From the NCBI RefSeq assembly GCF_947495565.1, contig NZ_CANLZM010000002.1, positions 186,001-250,000 of the forward strand: a stretch of 64,000 nt of DNA, in the 5' to 3' direction. Of the stretch, positions 6,947 to 16,671 are shown piece by piece; the stretch's first letter is position 1; the number at the start of each line of letters is the position of its first letter. The position numbers and the translations under genes were made by a program. Under the pieces are notes generated by a model. That model did no database searches. It worked only from the letters and a program-made list of their open reading frames with translations, and had not been told where the DNA came from. The DNA comes from an uncultured Pontibacter sp. Lineage in GTDB: Bacteria; Bacteroidota; Bacteroidia; Cytophagales; Hymenobacteraceae.

Positions 6947-9127
6947 TTAATTGGCATACTCCGACAGGAACTTAATGCGCATTAGGCGCAAATCCTCTTC
7001 AGTATAATCGTCAGTGCCCAGCTCTTTTACGGCTACGGCAATGTTGTCGGTGCTCGAGTTCATGAAGTAATCGTACACCTCCTCCTGGCGATCATCATCC
7101 AGAATGTTATTGATGTAGTAGTTCAGGTTGAGCTTTGTGCCTGAGTAGCAGATGTGCTCAATCTCCTCGATCAGCTCTGGCATCGTCAGGCCTTTGGACG
7201 AAGCTATCTCTTCCAAATCAACTTTTTTGTCTATTTGCTGGATGATGTAGATCTTGATCTTGGATTTATTGACTGTTGATTTCACCACCACATCGGCAGC
7301 CGTCACAATGTCGTTGTCCTCCACATACTTGGTGATCATATCCATGAACGGCTTTCCGAACTTCTGCACCTTGCCCATACCCACGCCGGCAATGTGCGCC
7401 AGTTCGTCTTTGGTGGTTGGGTAAACGGTGGCCATCTCCTTCAGCGATGGATCCTGGAACAGCACGTAGGGCGGCAGGTTTTTCTCCTTAGCCAGCTTCC
7501 TGCGCAGGTTCTTCAGCATATCGAACAGCACCTCGTCGTGGCCGGCAGACGCCTGCGCCTCTTCCTTCTCCTCGTCCTCTTTTACTTCCTGATCATAATT
7601 ATGATCTTTTGTTAGCTGTATAGGGTGCGGGTTTTGTATAAAATCCTCGCCCTTCTTGGTCAGCTTGATCACGCCGAAACTGTCGATATCCTTCTCCAAA
7701 AACTCCGACAGTAAAACCTGGCGCAAAACGGAGCTCCAGAACTGCGCGTCATGCTCCTTGCCTGCGGCAAACACTTCCAGTTTATCGTGGTCGTAGCTGG
7801 TTACATATTGGTTGCGCAGGCCTGTAAGTACATGCGTCATGTGTTCTATGCCGAAGCGCTGCCCGGTTTGCTGCACGGCTTTAAGCGCCAGTTGCACCTC
7901 GGCCTGTGCCTCGAAGCGTTCTTTCGGGTGCAGGCAGTTATCGCAGAAACCGCAGTCTTTCTCAAAGGTCTCGCCAAAATAATGCAGCAGTTGCTTACGA
8001 CGGCACACAGCCGAATCGGCATAGGCAGCCATCTCCTGCAGCAGCAGTTTGGAGTTGTCGCGCTCTGTTACGGGCTTATCTTTATTAAACTTCTCCAGCT
8101 TTACAATATCGTCGTAGCTGTAGAACATAATGCAGTTGCCTTCCATGCCATCACGGCCGGCGCGGCCTGTTTCCTGGTAATAGCCTTCAATAGACTTCGG
8201 CGTATCGTAGTGGATCACAAAGCGCACATCTGGCTTATCGATGCCCATGCCAAAAGCGATAGTAGCCACAATCACGTCCGCCTCCTCGTTCAAGAAAGCG
8301 TCTTGGTTGGCCATGCGTACACCCGGCTCAAGGCCGGCGTGGTATGGCAGCGCCTTTACGTCATTCACTTTCAGCAACCCAGCTATCTCCTCTACCTTCT
8401 TGCGGCTCAGGCAGTATACTATACCGCTTTTGCCTTTGTGCTTTTTCACGTACTGGATCAGTTGCTTTTTGGTGTTATGCTTCGGGCGCACCTCATAATA
8501 CAGGTTAGTGCGGTTAAAAGAAGACTTAAATACCGAAGCTTCATCCATTTGCAGGTTGCGCTGGATGTCGAGCTGTACTTTAGGCGTGGCTGTGGCCGTA
8601 AGCGCGATTATCGGAAGGTTACCTATCTGGTCGATGATGCCTCGGATTCGACGGTACTCCGGACGGAAGTCGTGGCCCCACTCCGAAATACAGTGCGCCT
8701 CGTCTATGGCCACAAAAGAGATGTTGGAGGCGCGTAGAAACTCTATCGTCTCCTCCTTTGTCAGCGATTCTGGCGCTACGTACAGTAACTTCACCTCCCC
8801 TGCCAGCGTTTCTTTCTTTACTCTGTTCGTCTCCGATTTAGAAAGTGTGGAATTGAGGAAGTGCGCGTTCACGCCAAAAGCGTTCAGCTGATCTACCTGA
8901 TTTTTCATAAGGGCAATCAGCGGCGAAATAACGATGGCTGTGCCCGGCAAAGAAAGAGCAGGAAGTTGGTAACACAACGACTTGCCCGCGCCTGTGGGCA
9001 TAATCACAAAGGTGTTCTTGCCGTTGATAATATTGTTTATTATCAGCTCCTGATTTCCTCTAAATTGATTATACCCAAAAACTTCTTTTAATTTGTTCTT
9101 GAGATTGACCTCTTGTTGAATAGACAT
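6947..9127 (-). CDS. recQ: ATP-dependent DNA helicase RecQ
   Basis: I place the start at 9127 (MSIQQEVNLKN, 726 residues); the frame extends to 9187 but the extra 20 residues are not family-like. Walker A (PTGAGKS, about 44-50) and the DEAH box (IDEAHCISEW, about 141-150) are intact. A helicase C domain with the QETGRAGRDG motif follows, then the zinc-binding Cys cluster (CRRKQLLHYF, CGFCDNC), a winged-helix RQC region and an HRDC domain near the C terminus (residues about 540-610). About 100 further residues form a helical tail, usual for Bacteroidota RecQ. It unwinds DNA 3' to 5' in recombination and repair. Confidence 0.96.
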   Translation of the reverse strand: MSIQQEVNLKNKLKEVFGYNQFRGNQELIINNIINGKNTFVIMPTGAGKSLCYQLPALSLPGTAIVISPLIALMKNQVDQLNAFGVNAHFLNSTLSKSETNRVKKETLAGEVKLLYVAPESLTKEETIEFLRASNISFVAIDEAHCISEWGHDFRPEYRRIRGIIDQIGNLPIIALTATATPKVQLDIQRNLQMDEASVFKSSFNRTNLYYEVRPKHNTKKQLIQYVKKHKGKSGIVYCLSRKKVEEIAGLLKVNDVKALPYHAGLEPGVRMANQDAFLNEEADVIVATIAFGMGIDKPDVRFVIHYDTPKSIEGYYQETGRAGRDGMEGNCIMFYSYDDIVKLEKFNKDKPVTERDNSKLLLQEMAAYADSAVCRRKQLLHYFGETFEKDCGFCDNCLHPKERFEAQAEVQLALKAVQQTGQRFGIEHMTHVLTGLRNQYVTSYDHDKLEVFAAGKEHDAQFWSSVLRQVLLSEFLEKDIDSFGVIKLTKKGEDFIQNPHPIQLTKDHNYDQEVKEDEEKEEAQASAGHDEVLFDMLKNLRRKLAKEKNLPPYVLFQDPSLKEMATVYPTTKDELAHIAGVGMGKVQKFGKPFMDMITKYVEDNDIVTAADVVVKSTVNKSKIKIYIIQQIDKKVDLEEIASSKGLTMPELIEEIEHICYSGTKLNLNYYINNILDDDRQEEVYDYFMNSSTDNIAVAVKELGTDDYTEEDLRLMRIKFLSEYAN

Positions 9128-9186
9128 GTAAGTAATCTTGCAAATTTTAATCTTGTTGCAACGCACTCCAAAAGAGTGCCCTAACA

Positions 9187-9194
9187 CAAATTTA
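9187..9194 (-). promoter_or_regulatory. Promoter -7 box TAAATTTG, upstream of recQ
   Basis: Read on the minus strand, this octamer matches TAnnTTTG. A start a few bases downstream would give recQ a leader of about 50 bases. The same octamer precedes several other genes in the window. Confidence 0.45.
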
Positions 9195-9196
9195 AC

Positions 9197-10168
9197 TTGA
9201 ATCTCCCTAATAATATAGCGCTTACCGCAAAAAAAGTATTAGACGCCGAAGCGGAAGCCATCGCCAGACTGGCAGATTTTATCGACGAAAGTTTTGAGGA
9301 CTGCGTAAAAGCCATCCTGCAGATCAAAGGCCGCGTGGTTGTTACCGGTATCGGCAAGAGCGCAAACATCGCTCAAAAGATAGTTGCCACCCTTAATTCT
9401 ACCGGTACACCTGCCCTGTTTATGCATGCCGCAGATGCCATACACGGCGACTTGGGTATGATACAGCCGGACGACTTCGTGATCTGCATCTCCAAAAGCG
9501 GCAACACACCTGAGATTAAGGTACTTGTACCATTGTTAAAGCGCAAAGGTTCTAAACTGGCAGCCATGGTTTCCAGCACTGACTCCTACCTGGCCCAAAG
9601 CGCTGATTTTATACTTAATGCTTACGTAGAGCGCGAGGCCTGCCCGCATAATCTGGCCCCAACCACCAGCACTACTGCCGCGCTTGCCCTTGGCGATGCC
9701 CTGGCTGTTAGCCTGCTGGAGGCGCGCGGGTTTAGCAGCTCAGATTTTGCTACCTTGCACCCCGGCGGCTCTCTGGGTAAACGCCTTTACCTGAAAGTAG
9801 AAGATATTTACACCCAAAATGAATCGCCACGCGTAAAGGAGAACGCATCGCTCAAAGAGATTATTATTGAGATTTCGTCTAAACGTTTGGGAGCCACAGC
9901 TGTAGTTAAACAGACCTCTGAGGAACTCGTGGGCATTATTACAGACGGCGACCTGCGCCGCATGCTGAACAAGTATGATAAGATAGAGGACATTACCGCT
10001 GTTGATATCATGACACCGGCCCCGCTCACCATAGAGCCGGAAAGCTATGCTGCTGAGGCGATGGCTATTATGCAGGCGAAAAGTATAACGCAACTCATTG
10101 TCACAAAATCAGGTAAATTCGAGGGCTTTATTCACCTCCACGATCTGCTAAAAGAAGGACTTGTATAA
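9197..10168 (+). CDS. kdsD: D-arabinose 5-phosphate isomerase, KpsF/GutQ family
   Basis: The protein interconverts ribulose 5-phosphate and arabinose 5-phosphate, the first step toward KDO for lipopolysaccharide. The 323 residues comprise a SIS sugar-isomerase domain (VVTGIGKSANIAQK, ISKSGNTPE, ALGDALAV; about 35-170) and two CBS domains at the C terminus (about 205-323). An in-frame TAA at 9182 means TTG at 9197 is the only good start (MNLPNNIALT). It is followed after one base by a sugar nucleotide gene, so the two are surely co-transcribed and perhaps translationally coupled. Confidence 0.94.
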   Translation: MNLPNNIALTAKKVLDAEAEAIARLADFIDESFEDCVKAILQIKGRVVVTGIGKSANIAQKIVATLNSTGTPALFMHAADAIHGDLGMIQPDDFVICISKSGNTPEIKVLVPLLKRKGSKLAAMVSSTDSYLAQSADFILNAYVEREACPHNLAPTTSTTAALALGDALAVSLLEARGFSSSDFATLHPGGSLGKRLYLKVEDIYTQNESPRVKENASLKEIIIEISSKRLGATAVVKQTSEELVGIITDGDLRRMLNKYDKIEDITAVDIMTPAPLTIEPESYAAEAMAIMQAKSITQLIVTKSGKFEGFIHLHDLLKEGLV

Positions 10169-10169
10169 T

Positions 10170-11246
10170 ATGGATAACAACACCTACGTGGTGATTATGG
10201 CCGGCGGCATCGGAAGCCGGTTTTGGCCTTACAGCCGCACCAACTACCCTAAACAATTTCATGATGTGCTTGGAGTCGGACAAAGCATGCTGCAAACAAC
10301 CGCACAGCGCTTCGCTGACATTTGCCCGCCCGAGAATGTTTTCGTGGTCACTAACAAAGATTACGAGGCGCTGGTGAAGGAGCAATTACCGGAACTATCT
10401 GACAACCAGATTCTGCTGGAGCCCGTTGGCCGCAACACGGCTCCCTGCATTGCCTATGCGTCTTACAAAATAGCTCAGCTTAACCCGAATGCTAACCTGG
10501 TGGTAACCCCATCGGACCATGTGGTACTGAAGCAGGATGTGTTTACCAGCGTTATAAACAACGCCGTGGCAGCTGCCGCCAAAGACGATGTTCTGATTAC
10601 GCTGGGCATTACGCCAAGCCGCCCGGACACCGGCTACGGCTACATCCAATACATTGATGAAGCAGACTCTGAGATAAAGAAGGTGAAGACTTTTACCGAG
10701 AAGCCCAACCTGGAGCTGGCGCAGATGTTCCTGGAGAGCGGCGACTTTGTATGGAATTCAGGGATTTTTATCTGGAACGTGCAAAGCATCCTGAAAGCGT
10801 TTCACCAGCACCTGCCCGAAATCTCAGAAGTTTTTGAAGAAGGCACCACCACTTTTAACTCGCCGCAAGAGCAGAACTTTATCACGAGAGCTTACTCGCA
10901 GTGCCGCAACGTGTCGATAGACTATGGCATTATGGAGAAAGTTGATAACGTATACGTGCTGCTAGCCGATATCGGGTGGTCCGACCTGGGCACCTGGAAC
11001 TCACTTTATACTATCAACGACAAGGATGCCAACGGCAATGTTGTGGATGGCGATGTGATGTTATACGACACGAAAGACTGTATCATCAAAACACCTAAAA
11101 ACCGCCTAGTGGTGCTGCAAGGCTTGGATGATTTTATTGTGGCCGAGTATGATAACGTGCTGATGATCTGCAAGAAAGAAGAAGAGCAGAAGGTAAAGGA
11201 GTTTGTAGCCGACGCAAAGTCGAAGAAAGGGGCAGATTACATTTAA
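10170..11246 (+). CDS. manC: Mannose-1-phosphate guanylyltransferase
   Basis: This 358-residue enzyme makes GDP-mannose from mannose 1-phosphate and GTP. The nucleotide-binding signature MAGGIGSRFWPYSR with NYPKQF is at the N terminus, PSDHVV near residue 110, FTEKPNLELA and the FVWNSGIFIW segment in the middle. It lacks the C-terminal isomerase domain found in bifunctional ManC, so it is the short, single-activity form. The ATG at 10170 lies one base after the kdsD stop; a TTG at 10161 inside kdsD is less likely. Pairing with kdsD points to envelope polysaccharide or LPS precursors. Confidence 0.93.
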   Translation: MDNNTYVVIMAGGIGSRFWPYSRTNYPKQFHDVLGVGQSMLQTTAQRFADICPPENVFVVTNKDYEALVKEQLPELSDNQILLEPVGRNTAPCIAYASYKIAQLNPNANLVVTPSDHVVLKQDVFTSVINNAVAAAAKDDVLITLGITPSRPDTGYGYIQYIDEADSEIKKVKTFTEKPNLELAQMFLESGDFVWNSGIFIWNVQSILKAFHQHLPEISEVFEEGTTTFNSPQEQNFITRAYSQCRNVSIDYGIMEKVDNVYVLLADIGWSDLGTWNSLYTINDKDANGNVVDGDVMLYDTKDCIIKTPKNRLVVLQGLDDFIVAEYDNVLMICKKEEEQKVKEFVADAKSKKGADYI

Positions 11247-11263
11247 GCTTTACCAAACAAGTA

Positions 11264-11310
11264 TAAAAAAGGCTATGCGCCGGAGCAAATCCGATTCATA
11301 GCCTTTTTTA
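11264..11310 (+). terminator. Rho-independent terminator of the kdsD-manC operon
   Basis: A 14-bp stem (11264-11277 with 11297-11310) encloses a smaller CGGA/TCCG stem and ends in a T run. It lies 17 bases after the manC stop. Confidence 0.85.
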
Positions 11311-11364
11311 TTTTAACTCAGGCAGAACTCATACTTACCGTAGTTCAGTTCTCTTGTCTTTTGA

Positions 11365-11400
11365 TGCCTGCTTTATACTTTGGCAAGTATAAAGCAGGTA
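11365..11400. repeat. Perfect hairpin with AAGTATA and TATACTT in its arms
   Basis: The arm CCTGCTTTATACTT (11367-11380) pairs over 14 bp with 11385-11398 around a TGGC loop; one wobble and one more pair extend it to 11365-11400. It has no T run, so it need not be a terminator. It sits between manC (+) and rlmB (-). Confidence 0.7.
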
Positions 11401-11440
11401 AGTATTATAATTCTTTAAGTATAGAGATTTTCTACTTGAC

Positions 11441-12283
11441 TTACATTGGCTCCAGTTTATTTAAGCTGGAGTAGCCACTGTCCTTCAGGCGCTGGCGCAT
11501 AGCTTCATAAAGTATAATGCCTGTAGCCACTGACACGTTCAAAGAACCGATCTGGCCCATCAACGGAATACGCAGCTTTACATCGGCACGCTTCAGGTAC
11601 TCCGGCGAAATACCATCTTCCTCGCTACCCATAAGTATAGCCGTCGGGCCTACCATATCCACTTCAAAGTCGTTTAGCTGATGCTCGGTTTTTTCGGTGC
11701 AGGCAACAATCTTAAAGCCGTAATCCTTCAGGTAATCAATTGTATCTTTAAGGTTGGGCTCACGGCATACCGGCACCAGGTTTAGCGCACCTGCAGATGT
11801 TTTCATGGCATCGGCATTTATCTGTGCTCCACCGCGGCTCGGTATCACGATCGCATCCACACCCATACACTCGGCATTTCTTGCTATCGACCCAAAATTG
11901 CGCACATCGGTTACGCGGTCAAGTATAAGCAGCAACGGGTTTCGCCCCTGCTCAAACAGTGAAGTCACGATTTCTGAAAGCGGCTGATATGTGATCGGTG
12001 AAATAAGGGCCACTGCACCCTGGTGGTTTTTGCGCGTCAGCTTGTTAAGCTTCTCTACAGGCACTGTTACCACAGGCACTTCCCGACTTTTGGCCAGGCT
12101 CACAATTTCGTCGGTAGTAGGGTTGCGGGTACCGCGCAGCAGGAAAACTTTCTCCAGCTCTTTCCCGGCAGACAGTGCCTCTAATATCGGGCGCGAGCCG
12201 AAAATCATCTCGCTCTTATCTTCTTTCGGTGACCGCGGCCCACTAAAGCGGTTGCCTACAAATTTATCTTTCCTGCTCTCCAT
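11441..12283 (-). CDS. rlmB: 23S rRNA (guanosine-2'-O-)-methyltransferase, TrmH/SpoU family
   Basis: The 280-residue protein has an N-terminal substrate-binding domain (IFGSRPILEAL) and a C-terminal SPOUT domain with all three motifs: RNFGSIARNAE, AILMGSEEDGIS and NVSVATGIILYEAMRQ. Family members methylate G2251 of 23S rRNA using SAM. About 25 charged residues precede the first domain. The start overlaps the end of the upstream GWxTD gene by 28 bases, so the two are probably one transcript. Other TrmH-family substrates are possible, but the length and N-terminal domain fit RlmB. Confidence 0.92.
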   Translation of the reverse strand: MESRKDKFVGNRFSGPRSPKEDKSEMIFGSRPILEALSAGKELEKVFLLRGTRNPTTDEIVSLAKSREVPVVTVPVEKLNKLTRKNHQGAVALISPITYQPLSEIVTSLFEQGRNPLLLILDRVTDVRNFGSIARNAECMGVDAIVIPSRGGAQINADAMKTSAGALNLVPVCREPNLKDTIDYLKDYGFKIVACTEKTEHQLNDFEVDMVGPTAILMGSEEDGISPEYLKRADVKLRIPLMGQIGSLNVSVATGIILYEAMRQRLKDSGYSSLNKLEPM

Positions 12284-13497
12284 TTTGCAACTGAACTGTA
12301 CCAGCTTTCTTCGTACTCACGACGCCGTATCAGTTCGTAATAATTTTCGGTAAAGTTATTCTCTTTTTTGGTAAAAACGAACTTGATGTACGGCGAGGTG
12401 TCAGACTCCCGGTAGATCCAGGTGATGTTAGGCCCTATCTGACTCACGCTGCTCGGCCTGCCGTATATAATGTAGATCATACCTCTGTCGGTGGCCCAGC
12501 CTGCTTTATGCGCTGTAAACAGCTTATTAGCCATCTCCACACGTTTGTAGTAGGTACGAACAAGCTCTCTCGCCCTGCTCTCGTTGCCCCCGATATCCAG
12601 CCAAAAGGCATCAACAGCAGCTTTAGGGTCTGTGGCCTTAAAAAGTGCGTCCCGCTCCTGCGAGGTAGTCAGGTATATGAGCGGCTGCACCAGCTCTTCA
12701 GCCTTTGTGATGTAAGGGTAATTGCCAGGCAGCACCACTATACCTTTGGAGAACGCCGATTCCGGATTAAAATAATACAGGCCTTCCTGCTCAAAGCTTA
12801 GTGTGTCAGAAGAAGTAAGCATGTAAGTTTCTGCGATAGACAATGTACGCGCCACAGCAGGTTTCTGCATGCTCATAGGAGGTGCGGCAGGCATAAAATC
12901 CAGCTCAAAACGATTTACTTTTATGGCGCTATCACTGTCGCTGTAAGAACGCACCAGAATTTGATCAGATGTAGTAGTGTAATGCTGGTAGAGTGGCTTG
13001 CCTGTGGTTGTGTTCATCAGCAGATACTTTTTCTGCATCATGTTGCTGTTCAGCGGTATCTTAAAGTCCACTCCCATTCGCTCCTGCCCCGACAGTACCT
13101 GCCATACCCGCAGGTGCAGCACATTCGGCTCCTGCACCAACTGCCCCGGCAAAGACAGCCTTAAGTGCAGCTGCCCTTCCACATCGGTTATCTTTCTATT
13201 AACCAGATCAAGCGAGTCTTCCAGTATGGCAGCATCACGGCCCGACAGCCCCGCCCTGACAGCGTACTCATAAGAAGAGGCTGCTTGCAGTATATCCAGC
13301 ACCTGGCGCACATCTTCAAACTTTAGCAGTAAGTGCAGGCTATCGTTGCTTGCGTAGTAGGCGTGTTGCATTGTTACCTCAGGCATCTCCTGCTTAACCT
13401 TAGCAGGCGCAGGGTTACTGTAGCCACGGTAGCTGCTACTGCCACCGCCTCCGCAGGCGCTAATAACACAAATCAACAACAAGCACAAATACCTCAT
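12256..13497 (-). CDS. GWxTD-domain lipoprotein
   Basis: The 413-residue protein opens with a lipoprotein signal (MRYLCLLLICVISAC), with the lipobox Cys at about residue 15 followed by a glycine/serine linker. The C-terminal third holds the GWxTD motif (HKAGWATDRGMIYIIYG, then P and SSV), which defines a family common in Bacteroidota. Its function is not established. It is predicted to sit in the outer or inner membrane, facing the periplasm. It overlaps rlmB by 28 bases. The frame shows no sign of damage. Confidence 0.88.
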   Translation of the reverse strand: MRYLCLLLICVISACGGGGSSSYRGYSNPAPAKVKQEMPEVTMQHAYYASNDSLHLLLKFEDVRQVLDILQAASSYEYAVRAGLSGRDAAILEDSLDLVNRKITDVEGQLHLRLSLPGQLVQEPNVLHLRVWQVLSGQERMGVDFKIPLNSNMMQKKYLLMNTTTGKPLYQHYTTTSDQILVRSYSDSDSAIKVNRFELDFMPAAPPMSMQKPAVARTLSIAETYMLTSSDTLSFEQEGLYYFNPESAFSKGIVVLPGNYPYITKAEELVQPLIYLTTSQERDALFKATDPKAAVDAFWLDIGGNESRARELVRTYYKRVEMANKLFTAHKAGWATDRGMIYIIYGRPSSVSQIGPNITWIYRESDTSPYIKFVFTKKENNFTENYYELIRRREYEESWYSSVAKWRAGKINL

Positions 13498-13532
13498 CTT
13501 AAAGCTAGTATAAGTATAATTGATTAAAAAAC

Positions 13533-13568
13533 AAAACCCGGACTGCCTTTGCGCAACCCGGGTTTTTG
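13533..13568 (-). terminator. Hairpin between the GWxTD and DUF2723 genes
   Basis: A 9-bp stem (AAAACCCGG, 13533-13541, with 13558-13566) with a 16-nt loop lies just beyond the DUF2723 stop on the minus strand, with an A-rich tract beyond it that reads as T on the transcript. Confidence 0.7.
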
Positions 13569-13591
13569 TACTGCTAAAAACAATATTTTGT

Positions 13592-16546
13592 TTAGCGGCG
13601 CATACGCTGCAGATACTGTCTGAATTGCTGTTCCAACTGCGTTGCCCTGTCGTTAAGGCCCAACTGCTGCGCCGAACCTATCAGCTGCTGCAGAATAACC
13701 ATGTTTACCTGTATCTCCTGATCGAACAGAGAACCTTTGGCAAAGTAATAATCCAGTGCCTTCTGAGAGCCTTGTGCCATCACATCAAGCAGTTCTGTGG
13801 CTTTGTCTGTCTCGCCTAAGGCTGCATAAATCGGTATAAACTGCGGTGTATAGTAATCGTAAGGCACTGTCTCCAGCGGTAGTACTTCAAAGCTATAGTC
13901 TACCAGCTCTTTGGCTCGCGCCTCGTTCCCTTCCTCCAGGTAAGCAGCTGCCAGTGTGGCAAACTTATCTCTTGCATTGGCAGAAAAACGGTAGTAGTTA
14001 TCGTCGTAAAAGATATCAGGGTTATCGAAGTTGCGGAAGGAGAACTTCTTCATCATGTTCTCATACATCACCTCCTTGTTCACGTTTCCAGCAGACTCCT
14101 CTTGGCTGGCTTTAACCGGCACAACACGGTAGGCAAGGCCTTCAAGCTGGAAGTAGTCGGATAAACCGATAAAATCTGCGCTGTTAACGGTGGTAGAGAA
14201 GTATATCGGCCGCTCCCAATTGTTGGTAGCCAGCAGGTCGAGCATCACCAGGTGCTTTTTCTCTAAAAGCGATTTGGTGATTGTCCACTGCATGCGGTCA
14301 ACAATCTCGACTTCTCGGTCTGTCGACACGATATCCATTTTATCTATTTTCTCCTTATCGATGTTCAGGAAGAAATTGCGTGTTGGCATAGTTAGCAGGG
14401 TAGTACCTGCGCCATACTGAGCCTGAAGCGCCGGGTGGTTCTGCTTTATTAAGCCAATGTACTGGTTTAGGTCGATGCCACCCGCAACTTGTGGCCGCTC
14501 CACGTATGGCAGGTAATCATTGGTGCCCTGGCGGTAATTATCGTTGCCCAGCGTTAGTGGCCATGGGTCAGACTCGTAAGCCTGGTCCATCATCTGGTCT
14601 ATGTACCAGTCTGTGTTGAGGTAGCTGAGTACTGCCACGCGCACGTCTGTACGGTATCCTTCCACCTCCTGCGCATACCACAGCGGGAAAGTATCATTGT
14701 CACCATTTGTAAAAAGTATGGCATTTGGCGCACAGGAGTCCAGCAGGTTCTTGGCCGAGTCAACAGAATGATAGCGGTCAGAGCGGTCATGGTCGTCCCA
14801 GCCTTCGGCGGCCATAATGCCCGGCACCAGCAAACCGATTACTGTAGCCAATGCAGCCCGTGAGGTTGAGTTCTTCAAGGCTTTGCCCAGCAGATCTGCC
14901 AGTCCCATCACACCTAAACCAATCCATATACTGAAGGCATAGAATGACCCGGCGAAAGTATAATCCCGTTCACGAGGCTCCACCGGCGGCTGGTTCAGGT
15001 AAAGGGCGATAGCCATACCTGTAAAGAAGAAAAGAAGGCCGATGATGAATGCGTCTTTTTCATCCTTGCGCACATGGTAAATAAGGCCAAGTATACCTAT
15101 CAGCAGTGGCAGCAGGTAAAAAGTGTTGCGCGCCTCACTTTCCAGCACACGCTCCGGCGCATTCGGGTCATCCTTGCCAAACCATAGCACGCCTGCATTC
15201 TGCACATCGCTCTCGCGGCCTACAAAATTCCAGAGGAAATAACGCCAATACATAAAACCTAACTGATAATTAAACAGGAAGCTTATGTTCTGCCCAAAGG
15301 TCGGCGTTTGCCCCTCCCGCAGGTCTACCCATTTTTTATAGGCTTCTATGTGCTGGGGCTGATCGCTGTAAATACGCGGCAGCAGCACTTTGTCTTTAGA
15401 GTCATAAATTGTCTCCAGCTTTTTGCCGGCCACAATATACTTTTCTTCGCCTTTTACATAGCGCGGAGCGCCTTCCTCCTGCGCTACCGGCTGCGCGTTG
15501 TACTGCGGACCGAACAGCAAAGGCCGGTCTCCGTACTGCTCGCGCTTCAGGTAGGAAACAAATGTAAGAATATCGTCTGGGTCGTTCTCATCTATGGTTG
15601 GCTCATAAGAAGACCGGATCGGAATCATCATGTATGAGGAGTACCCAATCAGCACAAATACCAGGCTGAGCAAAGCCGTGTTGAGAATGCGGTTGTTATG
15701 CTTAATGGAATAGCGGATACCAAACACCAGCGCCCCCACAAGCAGCACCAGGAACACGATGATGCCAGAGCTGAACGGCAGGCCAAGCGAGTTCACGAAG
15801 AACACCTCGAAGCTACCCGCCACCGACGGAAGACCTGGGATAACGCCCCAAAGTATGGCTACCACAACCACAGCACTAACGCCGAACGCGATCACACCAC
15901 CCCAAAAGCTTGGCTTGTACAACCGGAAATAATAAATAAAGGCCAACGCCGGAATAGTAACCAGGTTCAGCAAGTGAGCGCCTATAGACAAACCTACCAG
16001 GTAAGCAATCAGGATAAGCCACTTGTCAGAATGCGCCTGCCCTACTTTCTCTTCCCAGCGCAGCATAGCCCAGAAAACGATAGCCGTAAAGAAAGATGAC
16101 ATGGCATAAACCTCTGCCTCTACCGCCGAGAACCAGGCTGAGTCGGAGAAAGTATAAGCCAATGCTCCTACGGCACCGCTGCCCATAATCAGCCACATAT
16201 TGCCTTTGGTTGGAGCGCCGCCTTCCTTTACCAGCAGTTTGCGGGCAAGTATAGTGATAGTCCAGAACAGGAAAAGTACGGTAAACGAACTAGCCAATGC
16301 CGAGAGCAGGTTTACCCACCAGGCTACCTGGGTTACATCGGAGGCAAACATGGAAAACAGCCTTCCCATTAATAGGTAAAAGGGAGCCCCAGGAGGGTGT
16401 GGCACCAACAACTTGTAAGAGCAGGCAATAAACTCGCCGGCATCCCAGTAGCTGGCGGTCGGCTCAAGAGTTAGGACATATACGGCTGTCGCGATCAAAA
16501 ACACGATCCAGCCCACGAGGTTGTTTACCTTCCGATAATCCGTCAT
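13592..16546 (-). CDS. DUF2723 multi-pass membrane protein (GT117-like)
   Basis: The 984-residue protein has about a dozen hydrophobic segments in its N-terminal 600 residues, then a long soluble C-terminal part with helical, TPR-like repeats near the end (YLEEGNEARAKELVDYSF, IYAALGETDKATELLDV). The N terminus carries ASYWDAGEFIACSYKL with PHPPGAPFY, the DUF2723 signature resembling the catalytic loop of dolichol-phosphate-sugar glycosyltransferases. Family members are placed with TMEM260-type O-mannosyltransferases (GT117), so transfer of a sugar outside the membrane is a reasonable inference. It stands alone between two hairpins. Confidence 0.88.
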   Translation of the reverse strand: MTDYRKVNNLVGWIVFLIATAVYVLTLEPTASYWDAGEFIACSYKLLVPHPPGAPFYLLMGRLFSMFASDVTQVAWWVNLLSALASSFTVLFLFWTITILARKLLVKEGGAPTKGNMWLIMGSGAVGALAYTFSDSAWFSAVEAEVYAMSSFFTAIVFWAMLRWEEKVGQAHSDKWLILIAYLVGLSIGAHLLNLVTIPALAFIYYFRLYKPSFWGGVIAFGVSAVVVVAILWGVIPGLPSVAGSFEVFFVNSLGLPFSSGIIVFLVLLVGALVFGIRYSIKHNNRILNTALLSLVFVLIGYSSYMMIPIRSSYEPTIDENDPDDILTFVSYLKREQYGDRPLLFGPQYNAQPVAQEEGAPRYVKGEEKYIVAGKKLETIYDSKDKVLLPRIYSDQPQHIEAYKKWVDLREGQTPTFGQNISFLFNYQLGFMYWRYFLWNFVGRESDVQNAGVLWFGKDDPNAPERVLESEARNTFYLLPLLIGILGLIYHVRKDEKDAFIIGLLFFFTGMAIALYLNQPPVEPRERDYTFAGSFYAFSIWIGLGVMGLADLLGKALKNSTSRAALATVIGLLVPGIMAAEGWDDHDRSDRYHSVDSAKNLLDSCAPNAILFTNGDNDTFPLWYAQEVEGYRTDVRVAVLSYLNTDWYIDQMMDQAYESDPWPLTLGNDNYRQGTNDYLPYVERPQVAGGIDLNQYIGLIKQNHPALQAQYGAGTTLLTMPTRNFFLNIDKEKIDKMDIVSTDREVEIVDRMQWTITKSLLEKKHLVMLDLLATNNWERPIYFSTTVNSADFIGLSDYFQLEGLAYRVVPVKASQEESAGNVNKEVMYENMMKKFSFRNFDNPDIFYDDNYYRFSANARDKFATLAAAYLEEGNEARAKELVDYSFEVLPLETVPYDYYTPQFIPIYAALGETDKATELLDVMAQGSQKALDYYFAKGSLFDQEIQVNMVILQQLIGSAQQLGLNDRATQLEQQFRQYLQRMRR

Positions 16547-16619
16547 AGCTTTAGTTGATTCAGCCCCGAAAATAATAAATTAATATAAAGCGGCTGGCTA
16601 TTTTTAGAAGTTTGTAATG

Positions 16620-16647
16620 AAAAAGCCGGCTTTAGGGCCGGCTTTTT
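16620..16647 (-). terminator. Hairpin terminator downstream of the first T9SS cargo gene
   Basis: An 11-bp stem (16620-16630, AAAAAGCCGGC, with 16637-16647) has a 6-nt loop and A/T tracts on both sides. Confidence 0.75.
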
Positions 16648-16671
16648 GTTAATTTCTTTGTTGGCAGCTTG

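Noticed and set aside
7751..8737. 328-codon frame antisense to recQ
   Set aside because: Shadow of a well-conserved helicase; the product has no recognisable features and no start signal.
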